Source: Laspinema olomoucense D3b (GTDB lineage Bacteria; Cyanobacteriota; Cyanobacteriia; Cyanobacteriales; Laspinemataceae). From it: DNA of 64,000 nucleotides. Below the pieces are notes generated by a model, which did not search any database, was not told the DNA's origin, and was given only the letters and a program-made list of their open reading frames with translations. The position numbers and the translations under genes are program-made. How positions within the stretch are numbered: position 1 is the first letter of the stretch; each line of letters begins with the position of its first letter. Shown one piece after another: positions 46,979 to 57,082 of this stretch. The stretch covers positions 1-64,000 of the forward strand of contig NZ_JAMXFA010000005.1 of assembly GCF_025370785.1 (NCBI RefSeq), given 5' to 3'.

Positions 46979-46994
46979 GACAGTGTTGAAATGT

Positions 46995-47056
46995 GAGTTT
47001 TGAGTTTTGAGTGAAATTGTCTCAATTTACAACTTAAAACTCAATTCTCAAAACTC
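46995..47056. repeat. Heptamer-type inverted repeat between pdhB and secD
   Basis: GAGTTTTGAG at 46995-47004 pairs with CTCAAAACTC at 47047-47056; the interior has further degenerate TTTTGAG copies pairing with AAAACTC. It could attenuate transcription between pdhB and secD. Confidence 0.6.
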
Positions 47057-47073
47057 TAGAAACAGGTAAAGTC

Positions 47074-48492
47074 ATGCAAAAAAACCGTTCATTATTGGCT
47101 TTAATTCTGGTTCTGGTTATTGCCGCGATCGTTGCGTTGGTGAATGTCCCATTCCGCTTGGGATTGGATCTTCAGGGGGGTTCTCAACTGACCCTTCTGG
47201 TGCGACCCTCGGAAGAGGTCCCACAAATTACCTCCTCCGTGATGGAAGCTGTGCAGAGCGTAGTCAGAAACCGGGTTGATGCCCTTGGGGTATCTGAACC
47301 CCTTGTTCAGTCCGTCGGGACGGATCAGATTCTCGTCCAACTCCCGGGAGTCAGCGATCCCGCCCAAGCCGAGCGTGTGCTTGGGGGAACCGCTATCCTG
47401 GAGTTTCGTGAAGAAACCTCGAATGCCGAAGTCCTGGCCGAACTGAACGTGCGGACCCAAGAAGCCACCCAAATCGCCCTAGAGTTGGAGCAGTTAAAAG
47501 CGTCGGGAGAACAAGGACAAATTGCCGAAAAGCAAGCCGAGTTCGATCGCAAGCGCGAAGAGATTCAGGCACTCAATGTCCAACTGTATCAAAAAACCCC
47601 CCTCACAGGTTCTAACCTGGAGGATGCCTATCCCGAACCGGCGCAATCTGGGGCAGGGGCTTGGAATGTGGGTCTGGCGTTCGATAACGAAGGCGGAGAA
47701 CTGTTCGCCCAACTCACCCGGAATCTGGCAGGAACTGGACGGACTCTGGGAATTTTTCTGGATGAAAAACTGATTAGTTCTCCCACGGTCCCCGCTGAAT
47801 TTGCTACCACGGGGATTACCGGCGGACGTGCGGTGATTCAAGGTAACTTTGCTGTACAAGAGGCCAATGAACTCGCAGTTCAACTGCGGGGTGGGGCTTT
47901 GCCGGTGCCGGTGGAAATTGTAGAAAATCGGACCGTTGGGGCCACCCTGGGGCGCGATAGCATTGTTAGAAGTATCTATGCCGGAATCGGGGGCCTGGTG
48001 TTGGTTCTGATTTTTATGGTGGTCTATTACCGCCTACCCGGTTTGATTGCCGATCTGTCCCTGGTGATCTATGCCATTCTGACCTTAGCCAGTTTCTCCC
48101 TGTTGGGGGTGACCTTGACCCTACCCGGGATCGCCGGATTTATCCTCAGTATCGGGATGGCGGTAGATGCCAATGTACTGATTTTTGAACGGACCCGGGA
48201 AGAATTGAAGGCCGGTAAGAGTTTGTATCGTTCGGTGGAGTCGGGGTTTTACCGCGCTTTTTCGAGCATTTTGGATAGCAACGTCACCACGCTGATTGCC
48301 TGTGCAGCCTTATTTTGGCTGGGTGCCGGTTTGGTGAAAGGGTTCGCCTTGACCCTGGGAATAGGGGTGGTGGTGAGTATGTTTACGGCGATTACTTGCA
48401 GTCGCACCTTCATGTTTTTAGCGATTAGTATTGATGACCTTCGCAAGCCCCAACTGTTTTGTCCAAACCTTCAAAATGTTAGGAAAGTTTAG
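47074..48492 (+). CDS. secD: Protein translocase subunit SecD
   Basis: A 472-residue RND-type subunit that uses proton motive force to pull preproteins from SecYEG. It has the first membrane segment (about 8-25) with the N-terminal signature [17 protein letters not shown], the periplasmic P1 region (about 30-280), and five further helices containing [31 protein letters not shown], whose Asp is needed for proton coupling. It lacks the longer P1 insertion of E. coli SecD, as is normal for cyanobacteria. secF begins 28 bp downstream. Confidence 0.96.
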   Translation: MQKNRSLLALILVLVIAAIVALVNVPFRLGLDLQGGSQLTLLVRPSEEVPQITSSVMEAVQSVVRNRVDALGVSEPLVQSVGTDQILVQLPGVSDPAQAERVLGGTAILEFREETSNAEVLAELNVRTQEATQIALELEQLKASGEQGQIAEKQAEFDRKREEIQALNVQLYQKTPLTGSNLEDAYPEPAQSGAGAWNVGLAFDNEGGELFAQLTRNLAGTGRTLGIFLDEKLISSPTVPAEFATTGITGGRAVIQGNFAVQEANELAVQLRGGALPVPVEIVENRTVGATLGRDSIVRSIYAGIGGLVLVLIFMVVYYRLPGLIADLSLVIYAILTLASFSLLGVTLTLPGIAGFILSIGMAVDANVLIFERTREELKAGKSLYRSVESGFYRAFSSILDSNVTTLIACAALFWLGAGLVKGFALTLGIGVVVSMFTAITCSRTFMFLAISIDDLRKPQLFCPNLQNVRKV

Positions 48493-48519
48493 GGGGATGT
48501 GTTACCAGAGGCAGATTCG

Positions 48520-49506
48520 ATGAGATTAAACGTTAACAAACAGCGCCGATTGTGGTGGACATTATCCGCAGCAGTTGTGGTGGCTGGGTTGATTTCAATG
48601 GTGATTTCCTGGCAACAGTTGGGAGCGCCCGTGCGTCCGAGTCTGGATTTTGTTGGGGGGACGCGGTTGCAGTTGGAACTCGATTGTTCGGTTCCCAACA
48701 ATTGCGATCGCCCGATTGAATCGGGTCAGGTGCGATCGATTCTCGCCTCCCAAGGGTTGGGCAGCAGTAGCATTCAAGTGGTCGGTGAGAGCCAGCAGGC
48801 GCTATCGATTCGCACCTCTAATCTGGATGTGGACCAACGCACTGAACTGGTTAATTCGTTAACGGAAGAACTGGGCAGTTTTGATCCACAAAAGAGCCAA
48901 ATTGATACAGTAGGTCCAACCCTTGGGCGTCAATTGTTTACCCAAGGACTCTTGGCACTGATTATCTCGTTTGCCGGGATTATTGTCTATCTCAGTTTCC
49001 GGTTCCAGTTCGATTATGCCCTGTTTGCGATCGTGGCTTTATTCCACGATGTAGCCATCACCGTGGGGATTTTCTCGATTCTGGGACTGGTTTTAGGGTT
49101 AGAAGCCGATAGCTTATTTATTGTGGCGTTGCTCACCATTATCGGGTTCTCGGTAAACGATACGGTGGTGATTTACGATCGCATCCGGGAAACCCTCGCG
49201 CAGGATAAGTTAAATCGCCCCATTGATCAAATCGTGGATGATGCGGTGAATCAAACCCTGGGGCGATCGATTAATACCACGGCCACCACGATGTTACCCT
49301 TGGTCGGGATTTTCCTGTTTGGGGGGGAAACCCTCAAATCTTTTGCCCTAGCCTTAATTGTGGGCTTTTTGGCCGGTGTGTATTCCAGTCTCTTTTTAGC
49401 GAGTAGCTTGTTAGTCTGGTGGCGAGAACGCAATGGACAAGGGATGTCGCCAGTTCCAGAGGGTTCCACCCCTGTGGATGCCTCCCCAGACTCCAATGAG
49501 AGTTAG
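48520..49506 (+). CDS. secF: Protein translocase subunit SecF
   Basis: A 328-residue partner of SecD from the ATG at 48520 ([13 protein letters not shown]), preceded by CCAGAGG; a GTG seven codons upstream is in frame but lacks support. Six membrane helices; signatures [34 protein letters not shown] (conserved Asp), and [17 protein letters not shown]. The C-terminus is a short hydrophilic, Ser/Pro/Asp-rich tail. Confidence 0.96.
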   Translation: MRLNVNKQRRLWWTLSAAVVVAGLISMVISWQQLGAPVRPSLDFVGGTRLQLELDCSVPNNCDRPIESGQVRSILASQGLGSSSIQVVGESQQALSIRTSNLDVDQRTELVNSLTEELGSFDPQKSQIDTVGPTLGRQLFTQGLLALIISFAGIIVYLSFRFQFDYALFAIVALFHDVAITVGIFSILGLVLGLEADSLFIVALLTIIGFSVNDTVVIYDRIRETLAQDKLNRPIDQIVDDAVNQTLGRSINTTATTMLPLVGIFLFGGETLKSFALALIVGFLAGVYSSLFLASSLLVWWRERNGQGMSPVPEGSTPVDASPDSNES

Positions 49507-49580
49507 TCTGGGTTAGTTCTCAGTCGTTCTTCTGGATTTAACGAGGTTGAAGTCATCTTCTATCACTTGAGATCGCTCTG

Positions 49581-50021
49581 ATGGAGAACAATCACGAGTT
49601 TAGCGATCGCCCCCTTGACCCCCTTCCTCTACAGCAGGACCCCACGTTCGAGCAAGAAGTGCAACGGTTACATGAGTACACCGTTGCCGCTCGGTGGGTG
49701 TTGGTGTTGCTGCTGTGGCTAACTGTGGGGAGTTTTAGCCTGTGGGCGTTGCGATCTGATATCAGACTCCTGTCTGAACATTTTACCTGGGCGAGTCTGC
49801 GCTACGCCCTAAGTCTGCGCTACAATCCCATGCCGGCGATCGGACTCACTTTCACCGTGAGCATGACTGTTGCGGTCCTGGTTTGGCAAAGTCGGAACAT
49901 CTTATTTGGAATGCCACCAGCCGAGCGATCGCGTTTAGAACAACAACTCCTACGGATTCGCCAGCAGGGTCAATCTCATCCCCTCCATTCCTGGATTGTC
50001 CAGTCTCCTCGGCTGAAATAA
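49581..50021 (+). CDS. Small two-helix membrane protein, function unknown
   Basis: A 146-residue protein. A 35-residue acidic N-terminus precedes a helix (about 38-58, WVLVLLLWLTVGSFSLWAL), a 25-residue loop with SLRYALSLRYNPMPAIG and a second helix (about 85-102); the C-terminus is basic and cytoplasmic by the positive-inside rule. It lies 74 bp after secF on the same strand and could be cotranscribed, but I know no link to Sec. No named family recognised. Confidence 0.7.
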   Translation: MENNHEFSDRPLDPLPLQQDPTFEQEVQRLHEYTVAARWVLVLLLWLTVGSFSLWALRSDIRLLSEHFTWASLRYALSLRYNPMPAIGLTFTVSMTVAVLVWQSRNILFGMPPAERSRLEQQLLRIRQQGQSHPLHSWIVQSPRLK

Positions 50022-50372
50022 CAACCCTTCAGTTCCTCTTTTTCCCTCTCCAGAACCCTTCTTTTGCTTGTAACCTTTCTAACCCCACCCTCAGCGCGGT
50101 GAGCCTCTCCAGTCTCAAAAACTATAGGGATTTCTGGACTTACGAGGTACAACTATTTGGGAAAGTGGAATTAGCCAGACGACGCCCGCTCAGAACTAGG
50201 GGTCTATCATTTCCGGGAAAGCTCTTTTGTAACTGGGCTACGGTTATTTATGATACCAAATCCGGGTGTGATAGGTTTATAAAAACCCACACCCTCAAGG
50301 GTGGGTCTACAGGGACAAAGCCCGAGAAGCGCGGGCTGAAGAGAAAAACGACTTTTAGCAACCGGATTGGGT
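50022..50372. other. Intergenic region with repeat family 2
   Basis: About 350 bp; the right part (50275-50347) is a family 2 hairpin repeat. No gene recognised. Confidence 0.55.
50275..50347. repeat. Dispersed hairpin repeat, family 2, copy B
   Basis: Contains two strong hairpins: CCCACACCC/GGGTGGG and AGCCCG/CGGGCT. Opens with TTTATAAAAACC and ends GCTGAAGAG, matching 34143-34210. It lies just upstream of the hydrolase start, so it will be in that leader. Confidence 0.7.
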
Positions 50373-51203
50373 ATGAATCCTAAACTGAAGCATCTCCTAA
50401 TTGGCGAGTTTTCTCTCAAGCGGTTGGTGCGATCGCTGTTGTTTGTTTATCTCTCCATTGGCATTTACGGCTACTTCTTTTCCGAACGGATGATATTTAT
50501 CCCTCAACCGGCTTCCTATTCTCAACTACCGGGGATGCTGAGGTTGACTTCGGCAAATGGAAAGCAAATTGCAGCAGTTTATTTAGAGAACCCTCAAGCC
50601 GATTATACGATTCTCTATAGTCATGGCAATGCGGAAGATTTAGGAGATATTTTGCCAGTTCTGACTCAACTCCAGACTATGGGGTTTTCGGTGTTGAGTT
50701 TTGATTACCAAGGGTATGGAATTTCTGAAGGGAATCCGACGGAACGGAAGGCAGTTCAAGATATAGAGGCGGCCTATTTTTATCTAACGGAAACTCGGAA
50801 GATTCCGCCGCAGAAGATTATTGTTTATGGGCGATCGGTGGGTGGGGGACCGGCGTTGGAGTTGGCCACTCGTTATCCCGTGGGTGGATTGGTGGTGGAA
50901 AGTTCATTTACTTCCATTTTTAGAACCGTGACGCGAATTCCGATTTATCCCGTGGATAAGTTTAATAATATTCGCAACATTCAACGGGTGAATTGTCCAG
51001 TGTTGGTGATTCATGGGACAGAGGATGAGGTAATTCCTTTTTGGCATGGAGAGGCATTGTTTGCGGCGGCACCAGAACCGAAGCAGGCGCTGTGGGTGGA
51101 GGGTGCTGGACATAATGATTTAATCGGGGTGGCAGGCGATCGCCATTCAGCGGCAATCCGGGGGTTTGTGGGGTTACTTGACCCCAACTCCTCGGCAGAG
51201 TAA
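50373..51203 (+). CDS. Membrane-anchored alpha/beta hydrolase (BEM46/ABHD17-like)
   Basis: A 276-residue serine hydrolase from the ATG at 50373 (two codons inside an in-frame TTG). A single N-terminal membrane segment (about 20-36, RSLLFVYLSIGIYGYFF) is followed by the fold with oxyanion region SHGNAEDLGD, nucleophile Ser155 in YGRSVGGG, Asp218 in HGTEDEV and His247 in GAGHND. Substrate unknown; eukaryotic relatives are acyl-protein thioesterases, which does not prove that activity here. Confidence 0.86.
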   Translation: MNPKLKHLLIGEFSLKRLVRSLLFVYLSIGIYGYFFSERMIFIPQPASYSQLPGMLRLTSANGKQIAAVYLENPQADYTILYSHGNAEDLGDILPVLTQLQTMGFSVLSFDYQGYGISEGNPTERKAVQDIEAAYFYLTETRKIPPQKIIVYGRSVGGGPALELATRYPVGGLVVESSFTSIFRTVTRIPIYPVDKFNNIRNIQRVNCPVLVIHGTEDEVIPFWHGEALFAAAPEPKQALWVEGAGHNDLIGVAGDRHSAAIRGFVGLLDPNSSAE

Positions 51204-51409
51204 ACCTGATTCCCTCAGAAGCGCCCCAAATAGGTTGATGAGAAACCGAAAGGTAGCTCTTGGTGGAAGGGCGATCGGCTGGTATGATTGTGCTGGCTAA
51301 GGGAAATAGCACACTCTTTGCGCGATCGCTCTTTTGGGGTGTCCCGAAACCGGGATAAACTAGGGCGATTCAGTTTGAAAATTAATGATTCATAACAAAA
51401 CGCTTAAAG

Positions 51410-52039
51410 ATGGAATGGCACGGCAGCGATGCTCAGAGTCTGGCAATTATTGATCGGGAAATCGGGGATCACGTCTTCTCCCCGGCAGAGTATGAGATTG
51501 TGCGGCGGGTAATTTATGCCACCGCTGATTTTGAATATAAATCCCTGATTCGCTTTTCTGAACAAGCGCTCCAGGCGGGTGCGGCAGCATTGGCGGCACG
51601 CTCAACGATTGTGGTGGATGTGCCGATGGTGCAAGTGGGCATTTCCCCCCATATCCAAAACACTTTTGCTAATCCGGTTTACTGTTCGATGGATGCGCTC
51701 ACCCGTCCTCAAAAAGAAAAAACCCGTGCTGCCTGGGGAATCGAAACCCTTGCTAAACGCTATCCTGAAGGCATTTTTATCCTGGGTGAGGCCCAGACTT
51801 CCCTAACGACCCTGGTGGAGTTAATCGAAGCGGAGGAAATTCGCCCCGCTTTGGTGATTGGGACCCCCGCAGGGTTTGTCGGGGTGGATGCGGCAAAGGC
51901 GAGACTAAATGACTCGATGATTCAAAATATCCGGGTGGATGGACGCAAAGGGAGTGCGGTCGTTGCGGTTGCCATTTTAAATGGATTAGTAGATTTAGCA
52001 TGGCAAGCGTATGGACAGGAAGGACGGGGAATGATTTGA
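51410..52039 (+). CDS. cobH: Precorrin-8X methylmutase (cobalamin synthesis)
   Basis: A 209-residue CobH/CbiC-family enzyme, which moves a methyl group from C11 to C12 of precorrin-8X to give hydrogenobyrinic acid (or the cobalt counterpart). Family features: FSPAEYEIVRRVIYATADFE, IVVDVPMVQVGI, TSLTTLVELI and VIGTPAGFVGVDAAK. The position that holds the catalytic His in Salmonella CbiC (RVIHTTADFD) is Tyr36 here (RVIYATADFE). I recall the same replacement in other cyanobacterial homologues, so it may be lineage-wide. No other cobalamin gene is adjacent. Confidence 0.88.
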   Translation: MEWHGSDAQSLAIIDREIGDHVFSPAEYEIVRRVIYATADFEYKSLIRFSEQALQAGAAALAARSTIVVDVPMVQVGISPHIQNTFANPVYCSMDALTRPQKEKTRAAWGIETLAKRYPEGIFILGEAQTSLTTLVELIEAEEIRPALVIGTPAGFVGVDAAKARLNDSMIQNIRVDGRKGSAVVAVAILNGLVDLAWQAYGQEGRGMI

Positions 52040-52071
52040 GGAGGAATTAGAGAATTTATAACCCTAAATTT

Positions 52072-52767
52072 CTACCGAAATTCTTCTGCTCTGCGGGTTC
52101 TCTTTTTGCGGGGTCGCGGTGTATTTAATTCTTCCATTTGTTGGCTAATTTCTACAAATAAGTCCCGGCGTAAATAGGGATAGTCGCTAATCCAAAAGTC
52201 AATGCGGGGGAGGTAGATATCGGAGACTTTGGCAATGCGTCCGAGGTCGGTGCGGTTTGACATGACAACCATTTCGGCAATATCCCCAGGGGCGATCGCC
52301 TTATGTTCTTTCCGCAAGGGAACGAGCACTCGCGTACTAAATCCGGTTTCGTCGCCGACTTCTAAATTCAGTCTGCGTTCGCGGTTCTCGACGATGACCA
52401 GTTCTCCCCTGGGACTGACGGTTTCTTTCGTCCCCACGACTTCTTCGGTGACAAAGACATCCCAAACTTCTCCCTGCCAAAATCCGCTGTATTTATAACG
52501 CCGACATTGGTAGTTTTCTCGGGAGGCGGAGGCGACTGGTCCCCATAACCAATAAAGACCGAAGATGATGCCAATAATTAATAAAAAAGGTCGCCAGTTA
52601 TCGGGAAGTGCATTGGCGGTTAGGGTGAGCAGTCCAATTCCAGCTACGGAGATGAGGACTCGCTTTAAAATTTTGTCAATTTTGCCGCCATAATAAGCAT
52701 ATTGAGCGCCCGTAGCAATGGCGGGAATTAACTCTTCAAAAGTTTCACGGGTTAAGGGAATTAGCAT
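52072..52767 (-). CDS. Conserved membrane protein, function unknown
   Basis: A 231-residue protein with two hydrophobic helices (about 36-52 and 60-78; LISVAGIGLLTLTA and FLLIIGIIFGLYWLWG) followed by a soluble beta-rich domain (about 90-200) and a basic tail ending RPRKKRTRRAEEFR. The N-terminal MLIPLTRETFEELIPAIATGAQY is characteristic of a cyanobacterial hypothetical family I recognise but cannot name with certainty. It converges on cobH, 32 bp apart. Confidence 0.72.
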   Translation of the reverse strand: MLIPLTRETFEELIPAIATGAQYAYYGGKIDKILKRVLISVAGIGLLTLTANALPDNWRPFLLIIGIIFGLYWLWGPVASASRENYQCRRYKYSGFWQGEVWDVFVTEEVVGTKETVSPRGELVIVENRERRLNLEVGDETGFSTRVLVPLRKEHKAIAPGDIAEMVVMSNRTDLGRIAKVSDIYLPRIDFWISDYPYLRRDLFVEISQQMEELNTPRPRKKRTRRAEEFR

Positions 52768-52862
52768 TGTTAATCTGGTTCAGAATGGGTTAATTTATCA
52801 CAGATAGAGCTCAGAAACTGTTCGAGAAAATTAGGAAAATTTAGGACAGCTTTAGATGTAAT

Positions 52863-53034
52863 CCTCGTGACGTGGCTCTGCCGCGTCATGGACCATAGGA
52901 GGCTCTGCCTCCAGTCCCCAAGCAAAGGCTTAAGCTACCTATGATGCTATCTGTTACGGCTTGAACTGGTTACCAGAGGTACAGGCGCTTAAGCCGCCAA
53001 TAATGCGTGACGCGGCTTCAGCCACGTCACGAGG
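52863..53034. mobile_element. MITE-like element with nested inverted repeats
   Basis: A 172-bp element whose ends (52863-52877 and 53020-53034) are perfect 15-bp inverted repeats beginning CCTCGTGACG; the match resumes after a few bases with GCCGCGTCA against TGACGCGGC. Inside are GGAGGC/GCCTCC (52898-52912) and GGCTTAAGC (52927-52935) against GCTTAAGCC (52987-52995). No coding capacity. No clear target duplication. It lies upstream of the 52072-52767 gene and beyond the dapB stop. Confidence 0.65.
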
Positions 53035-53065
53035 AATTTGGCTATATTCAATCCAGAGAAAGACC

Positions 53066-53893
53066 TTACAAGAGTTTTTCTAGGCCATAAACGAGGGTTT
53101 TGAGTTGGAGAATTTTGCGAATAGAGAGCAAGACTCCGGGCATATAACAGGCCCGATCGCTGGTGTCGTGACGGAGGGTATAAACTTGACCCGGTGCGCC
53201 AAAAATCACCTCTTGGTGAGCAATTAAACCCGGGAGACGGATACTATGAATGCGAATCCCTTCTCCGGCATCACTGCCTCGGGCCCCGGCAATTTTTTCC
53301 GTTTCTTTCACCTGGGGAGGATTAAAGGTTTTGCCCATTTCTCCTAACATTTGGGCAGTTTGAATGGCGGTTCCACTGGGGGCGTCCGCTTTTTGGTTGT
53401 GGTGGAGTTCGATGATTTCCACATGGTCAAAATGTTGAGAGGCCGCGATCGCCGCTTGTTGTAACAGGACCATGCCAATGGAAAAGTTAGGAATAATGGC
53501 ACAACCAATGCTGGATTTTTCCGCAAAAGCAGCGAGTTCTTGAATCTGTTCGGGACTCATACCCGTAGTGCCAATCACGGGGCGGATCCCATAGGCGATC
53601 GCCGCCCGCGTATTTTCATAAACCGAGTTTGGATGGGTAAAATCCACCATCACCGCTGATTGCTTTTCCTGAAGCGCTATCCCCAGAGTGCCTTCAAGGT
53701 CATTTAAAACCGGAATTTCTAAAGGTCCGCATCCGATGACTTCCCCAATATCTTGACCTAGATATTCAGGATTGCGATCGACTGCCCCCACTAAAATCAT
53801 ATCTGGAGCCTCAGAAACCGCCTGAACGACTTCACGGCCCATTTTGCCCCCAGCGCCATTGACGACAACTGGAATCGGAAGTTGATTTGCCAT
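53066..53893 (-). CDS. dapB: 4-hydroxy-tetrahydrodipicolinate reductase
   Basis: A 275-residue DapB, the NAD(P)H reductase of the lysine/diaminopimelate pathway. The cofactor loop [12 protein letters not shown] is at 12-23; the substrate site has [15 protein letters not shown] with the catalytic His-His and Lys; [21 protein letters not shown] closes the protein. All expected parts are present at full length. The gene is divergent from the GGDEF/EAL gene, 337 bp away. Confidence 0.95.
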   Translation of the reverse strand: MANQLPIPVVVNGAGGKMGREVVQAVSEAPDMILVGAVDRNPEYLGQDIGEVIGCGPLEIPVLNDLEGTLGIALQEKQSAVMVDFTHPNSVYENTRAAIAYGIRPVIGTTGMSPEQIQELAAFAEKSSIGCAIIPNFSIGMVLLQQAAIAASQHFDHVEIIELHHNQKADAPSGTAIQTAQMLGEMGKTFNPPQVKETEKIAGARGSDAGEGIRIHSIRLPGLIAHQEVIFGAPGQVYTLRHDTSDRACYMPGVLLSIRKILQLKTLVYGLEKLL

Positions 53894-54230
53894 ACTTCAA
53901 TAAAGTCCCCTGGAACTAGATGAGGGAATTTTACCCTGCTTCGTGGGAATCCCTCTATGGATACTATAGTAAGGTTCAGAGGGACTTGGCCGGTTGAGAT
54001 TGCCGCCCAGATTGAACCTTGAGCCATTTTAATCCCGGTGGCGGGTGGATCTTAAGTTAAGGTGGGCCATTGACAATCTAGGGCAGGGGAAGGCAGGATC
54101 AAGAGGATCGGAATTTTGACCGGGACCTACTCTACAACTGACTCAGAATTCGCCGAAACCCGATTGAGCCGATCGCTCCTTTTACCGTGATACCCCATCC
54201 CCTTTTTAACCACTTTTTTAACGGATAACG
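53894..54230. other. Divergent intergenic region
   Basis: About 340 bp upstream of both dapB and the GGDEF/EAL gene. No repeat, RNA or gene recognised. Confidence 0.5.
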
Positions 54231-56930
54231 GTGCTTGATAAATTTTCTAGCCAAGTCAACGCGTTGGCATCTGGGGTTTATGAACAGATTGCCAAAATCA
54301 AGCTCAACCGGGTACATACCCCCGTGGGTTCCGTGGCGATCGCCATTGCCATTGCCATCGGAGTTGTTCTCACGATTCGAGAAACCGGCGGGTTTCAACC
54401 CCTAGAACTGGTTACATACGATTGGATGATGCGAAATCGCCGGTATAATCCGGGACTTGATAACCGATTATTGCTGGTAAAAATTACAGAAACCGATATC
54501 CAAACTCAACAAAAATGGCCGCTTTCCGATCGCATCGTGGCCCGGGTGTTGGAGGAAATCTCTAAATTTGAACCGGCAGTGATTGGGTTGGATTTGTATC
54601 GGGATGTCCCCCAGTCCCCGGGTCATCAAGACTTGCGGTTACAACTCCAATCCCTGGATAATGTGATTGGTATTACCAAACTCTCTGATGCTCAAGAACC
54701 GGGCGTGCCACCCCCACCCCATCTCCCCCCGGAGGCGGTGGGATTTAATGATATTGTCAATGATCCCGATGGAATTGCCCGCCGAAATTTACTTTTTGCC
54801 CAGAACCAAGAGGGAATAACTTTTTACTCCTTTGCCTTGCGAGTCGTTTTGAAGTATCTGAGCGATCGCAACATTGCGATCGATAATAGTCCCACCCATC
54901 CCCAGGGAATTATCTTAGGAAAGGCCCACATCACCCAGTTAGAGCCTCATTCGGGAGGGTATCAAACCATTGATGCGGAGGGGTATCAAATCCTGCTCAA
55001 CTATCGATCGCCGGGTTCGATTTCTCGTGAAGTGACCCTGAACCAAGTATTAAATCGAGAAGTTGATCCCAGTTGGATCAAAGATAAAATTGTTTTAATT
55101 GGTACCACCGCATCCAGCGAGAAAGATTTATTTTTTACTCCCTACGGCATCAAAACAGAAACAGAAACCTTCAAAATGCCTGGGGTGAGACTGCACGCCC
55201 AAATGGTGAGCCAACTCGTCAGTAGTGCCCTTGATGGAAAGGCGATTTTATGGTTTTGGCCGAACTGGATTGAAATCTTATGGATTGCCAGTTGGGGGGT
55301 GATTGGCGGGTTCGTGGCATGGCAGATTCAACATCCCCTCAAATTGGGGTTAGGGGTTATCCTCGGTGTTGGGGGGATTGTCGCGATGGGATTTGGGCTA
55401 TTTCACTGGGGTGGATGGATTCCCATCGCTGCCCCAGGGGTTGCCTTTACACTGGCCCTGAGTGGAGTGGTTGCCTCCAAATTACTCTATACCGCGTTTC
55501 ATGATGACTTGACCGGATTGCCAAATCGCACCTCATTCATGAAGCAACTGGAGCGCGTTTATGGGCGATCGCAACCCAAGAGACTCCCCTTTTTTCTAAC
55601 GTTAGGAAAGCTACCCCAAGCCGGTCAAAGCCCAAAATATTCTCTTGTTTCTTTAAACTCCAAATTGCCACCCGTCCCGCGTTTATTAGCAGTCTTATTC
55701 CTCGATTTAGACCGATTTAAAGTTATTAACGATGGACTCGGCCATGACATAGGGGATCTGCTGCTAATTGCGATCGCCGAACGCATTCGCACCCTGATGC
55801 GCCAACCTCGAACCGATGGCATTGAAGTAGTCACCCTCGCCCGAGTTGGAGGGGATGAATTTGCCATTCTCCTGGACAATCTTTACCGTTCCGAAGATGC
55901 CATCAACATTGGCGAATCCCTCTACTACCAAATCGCCCGACCCTTTACCTTAAAAGGTCAAGCTATCTATACCACCGCCAGCATCGGGATGGCCCTCGGT
56001 CATGCGGATGAGTCCCGGAATTTATTACGAGATGCTCATACCGCCATGTATCGGGCTAAAGCATTGAGCAAAGCGCGCCCGCAAGTCTTTGAAAGCGCCA
56101 TGCAAAACAATGCCGTGGCCCGATTTCAGCTTGAAACAGACCTGCGTCGCGCCATTAATGCCGGGGCGACCCCAGTCAATGGCAAGATTGAATCTGAGTT
56201 TTTGGTCTATTATCAGCCCTTGGTTGATTTAAAATCAGGAAAAATTATCGGATTTGAAGCCCTCGTGCGTTGGCAACATCCGGAACGGGGTTTAGTCTTT
56301 CCCGGTGAATTTATCCCCGTTGCCGAGGAAACGGGTTCAATTGTGCCTTTAGGTGAATTGGTGCTGGTGATTGCCTGTTGGCAAATTTGCAAATGGCAAC
56401 AGGAATTTCCCTCGGATCCGCCGTTAATGGTGAGTGTGAATCTTTCCGGGAAGCAGTTTGCTCAACCCAATCTCATTGAAGTTATCAAACGAACCTTAGA
56501 CCAAACCCACCTTGATCCAGCTTGTTTGAAGTTAGAAATAACCGAAAGTGTGGTGATGGATGAGGTGGAGTTGGCGATCGAGATGTTGTCTCAAATGAAA
56601 GCCTTAAATTTAAAATTAGGCATTGATGATTTTGGCACTGGGTATTCGTCCTTGAGTTATTTGCACCGATTTCCTACGGATACCTTAAAGGTGGATCGGT
56701 CGTTCGTGATGCGGATGGTGGAAGGGGACCAAAATTCAGCCATTGTTAAAACAATTATTGCTCTAGCTCATAACTTAAAAATGGATGTGATTGCCGAAGG
56801 GGTGGAAACAGCGGAACAATTGGCCCAACTGCGATCGCTGGGCTGTGAGTGTGGTCAAGGGTACTTTTTCGCCAAACCCTTACCGGCAGAACAAATTGAA
56901 GCCTTATTAAAGTCAGACCCCACTTGGTAA
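54231..56930 (+). CDS. CHASE2-GGDEF-EAL cyclic-di-GMP signalling protein
   Basis: An 899-residue membrane sensor. One helix (about 36-52) leads to a CHASE2 periplasmic sensor (about 60-345), then three more helices (about 350-425), a GGDEF domain with the intact signature GGDEF at 540-544 and an EAL domain with EAL at 676-678, DDFGTGYSS and EGVETAEQ. Both catalytic motifs look complete, so it could make and degrade c-di-GMP. No RxxD inhibitory site lies at the usual place before GGDEF, and a 30-residue insert (about 451-480) precedes the FLDLDRFK strand. The start is GTG at 54231; the conserved CHASE2 region begins soon after. Confidence 0.93.
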   Translation: MLDKFSSQVNALASGVYEQIAKIKLNRVHTPVGSVAIAIAIAIGVVLTIRETGGFQPLELVTYDWMMRNRRYNPGLDNRLLLVKITETDIQTQQKWPLSDRIVARVLEEISKFEPAVIGLDLYRDVPQSPGHQDLRLQLQSLDNVIGITKLSDAQEPGVPPPPHLPPEAVGFNDIVNDPDGIARRNLLFAQNQEGITFYSFALRVVLKYLSDRNIAIDNSPTHPQGIILGKAHITQLEPHSGGYQTIDAEGYQILLNYRSPGSISREVTLNQVLNREVDPSWIKDKIVLIGTTASSEKDLFFTPYGIKTETETFKMPGVRLHAQMVSQLVSSALDGKAILWFWPNWIEILWIASWGVIGGFVAWQIQHPLKLGLGVILGVGGIVAMGFGLFHWGGWIPIAAPGVAFTLALSGVVASKLLYTAFHDDLTGLPNRTSFMKQLERVYGRSQPKRLPFFLTLGKLPQAGQSPKYSLVSLNSKLPPVPRLLAVLFLDLDRFKVINDGLGHDIGDLLLIAIAERIRTLMRQPRTDGIEVVTLARVGGDEFAILLDNLYRSEDAINIGESLYYQIARPFTLKGQAIYTTASIGMALGHADESRNLLRDAHTAMYRAKALSKARPQVFESAMQNNAVARFQLETDLRRAINAGATPVNGKIESEFLVYYQPLVDLKSGKIIGFEALVRWQHPERGLVFPGEFIPVAEETGSIVPLGELVLVIACWQICKWQQEFPSDPPLMVSVNLSGKQFAQPNLIEVIKRTLDQTHLDPACLKLEITESVVMDEVELAIEMLSQMKALNLKLGIDDFGTGYSSLSYLHRFPTDTLKVDRSFVMRMVEGDQNSAIVKTIIALAHNLKMDVIAEGVETAEQLAQLRSLGCECGQGYFFAKPLPAEQIEALLKSDPTW

Positions 56931-57082
56931 TCCCACCCATCCGGACCCTTTCCCTGTTCGGTGTCACCACTGGGGTGAGTACCCCGAACCCCAAGGGCGA
57001 TCGCAAAAGGACAGACAAGGGGGGTTAAACAATGGCACAATGAGAAACGCCATCCAAAAAAGATAGAAATATAGGTAAAGTC

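Noticed and set aside
49883..50383. 166-codon plus-strand frame spanning the end of the two-helix membrane protein and the spacer
   Set aside because: Overlaps a better frame and the family 2 repeat; no domain signal.
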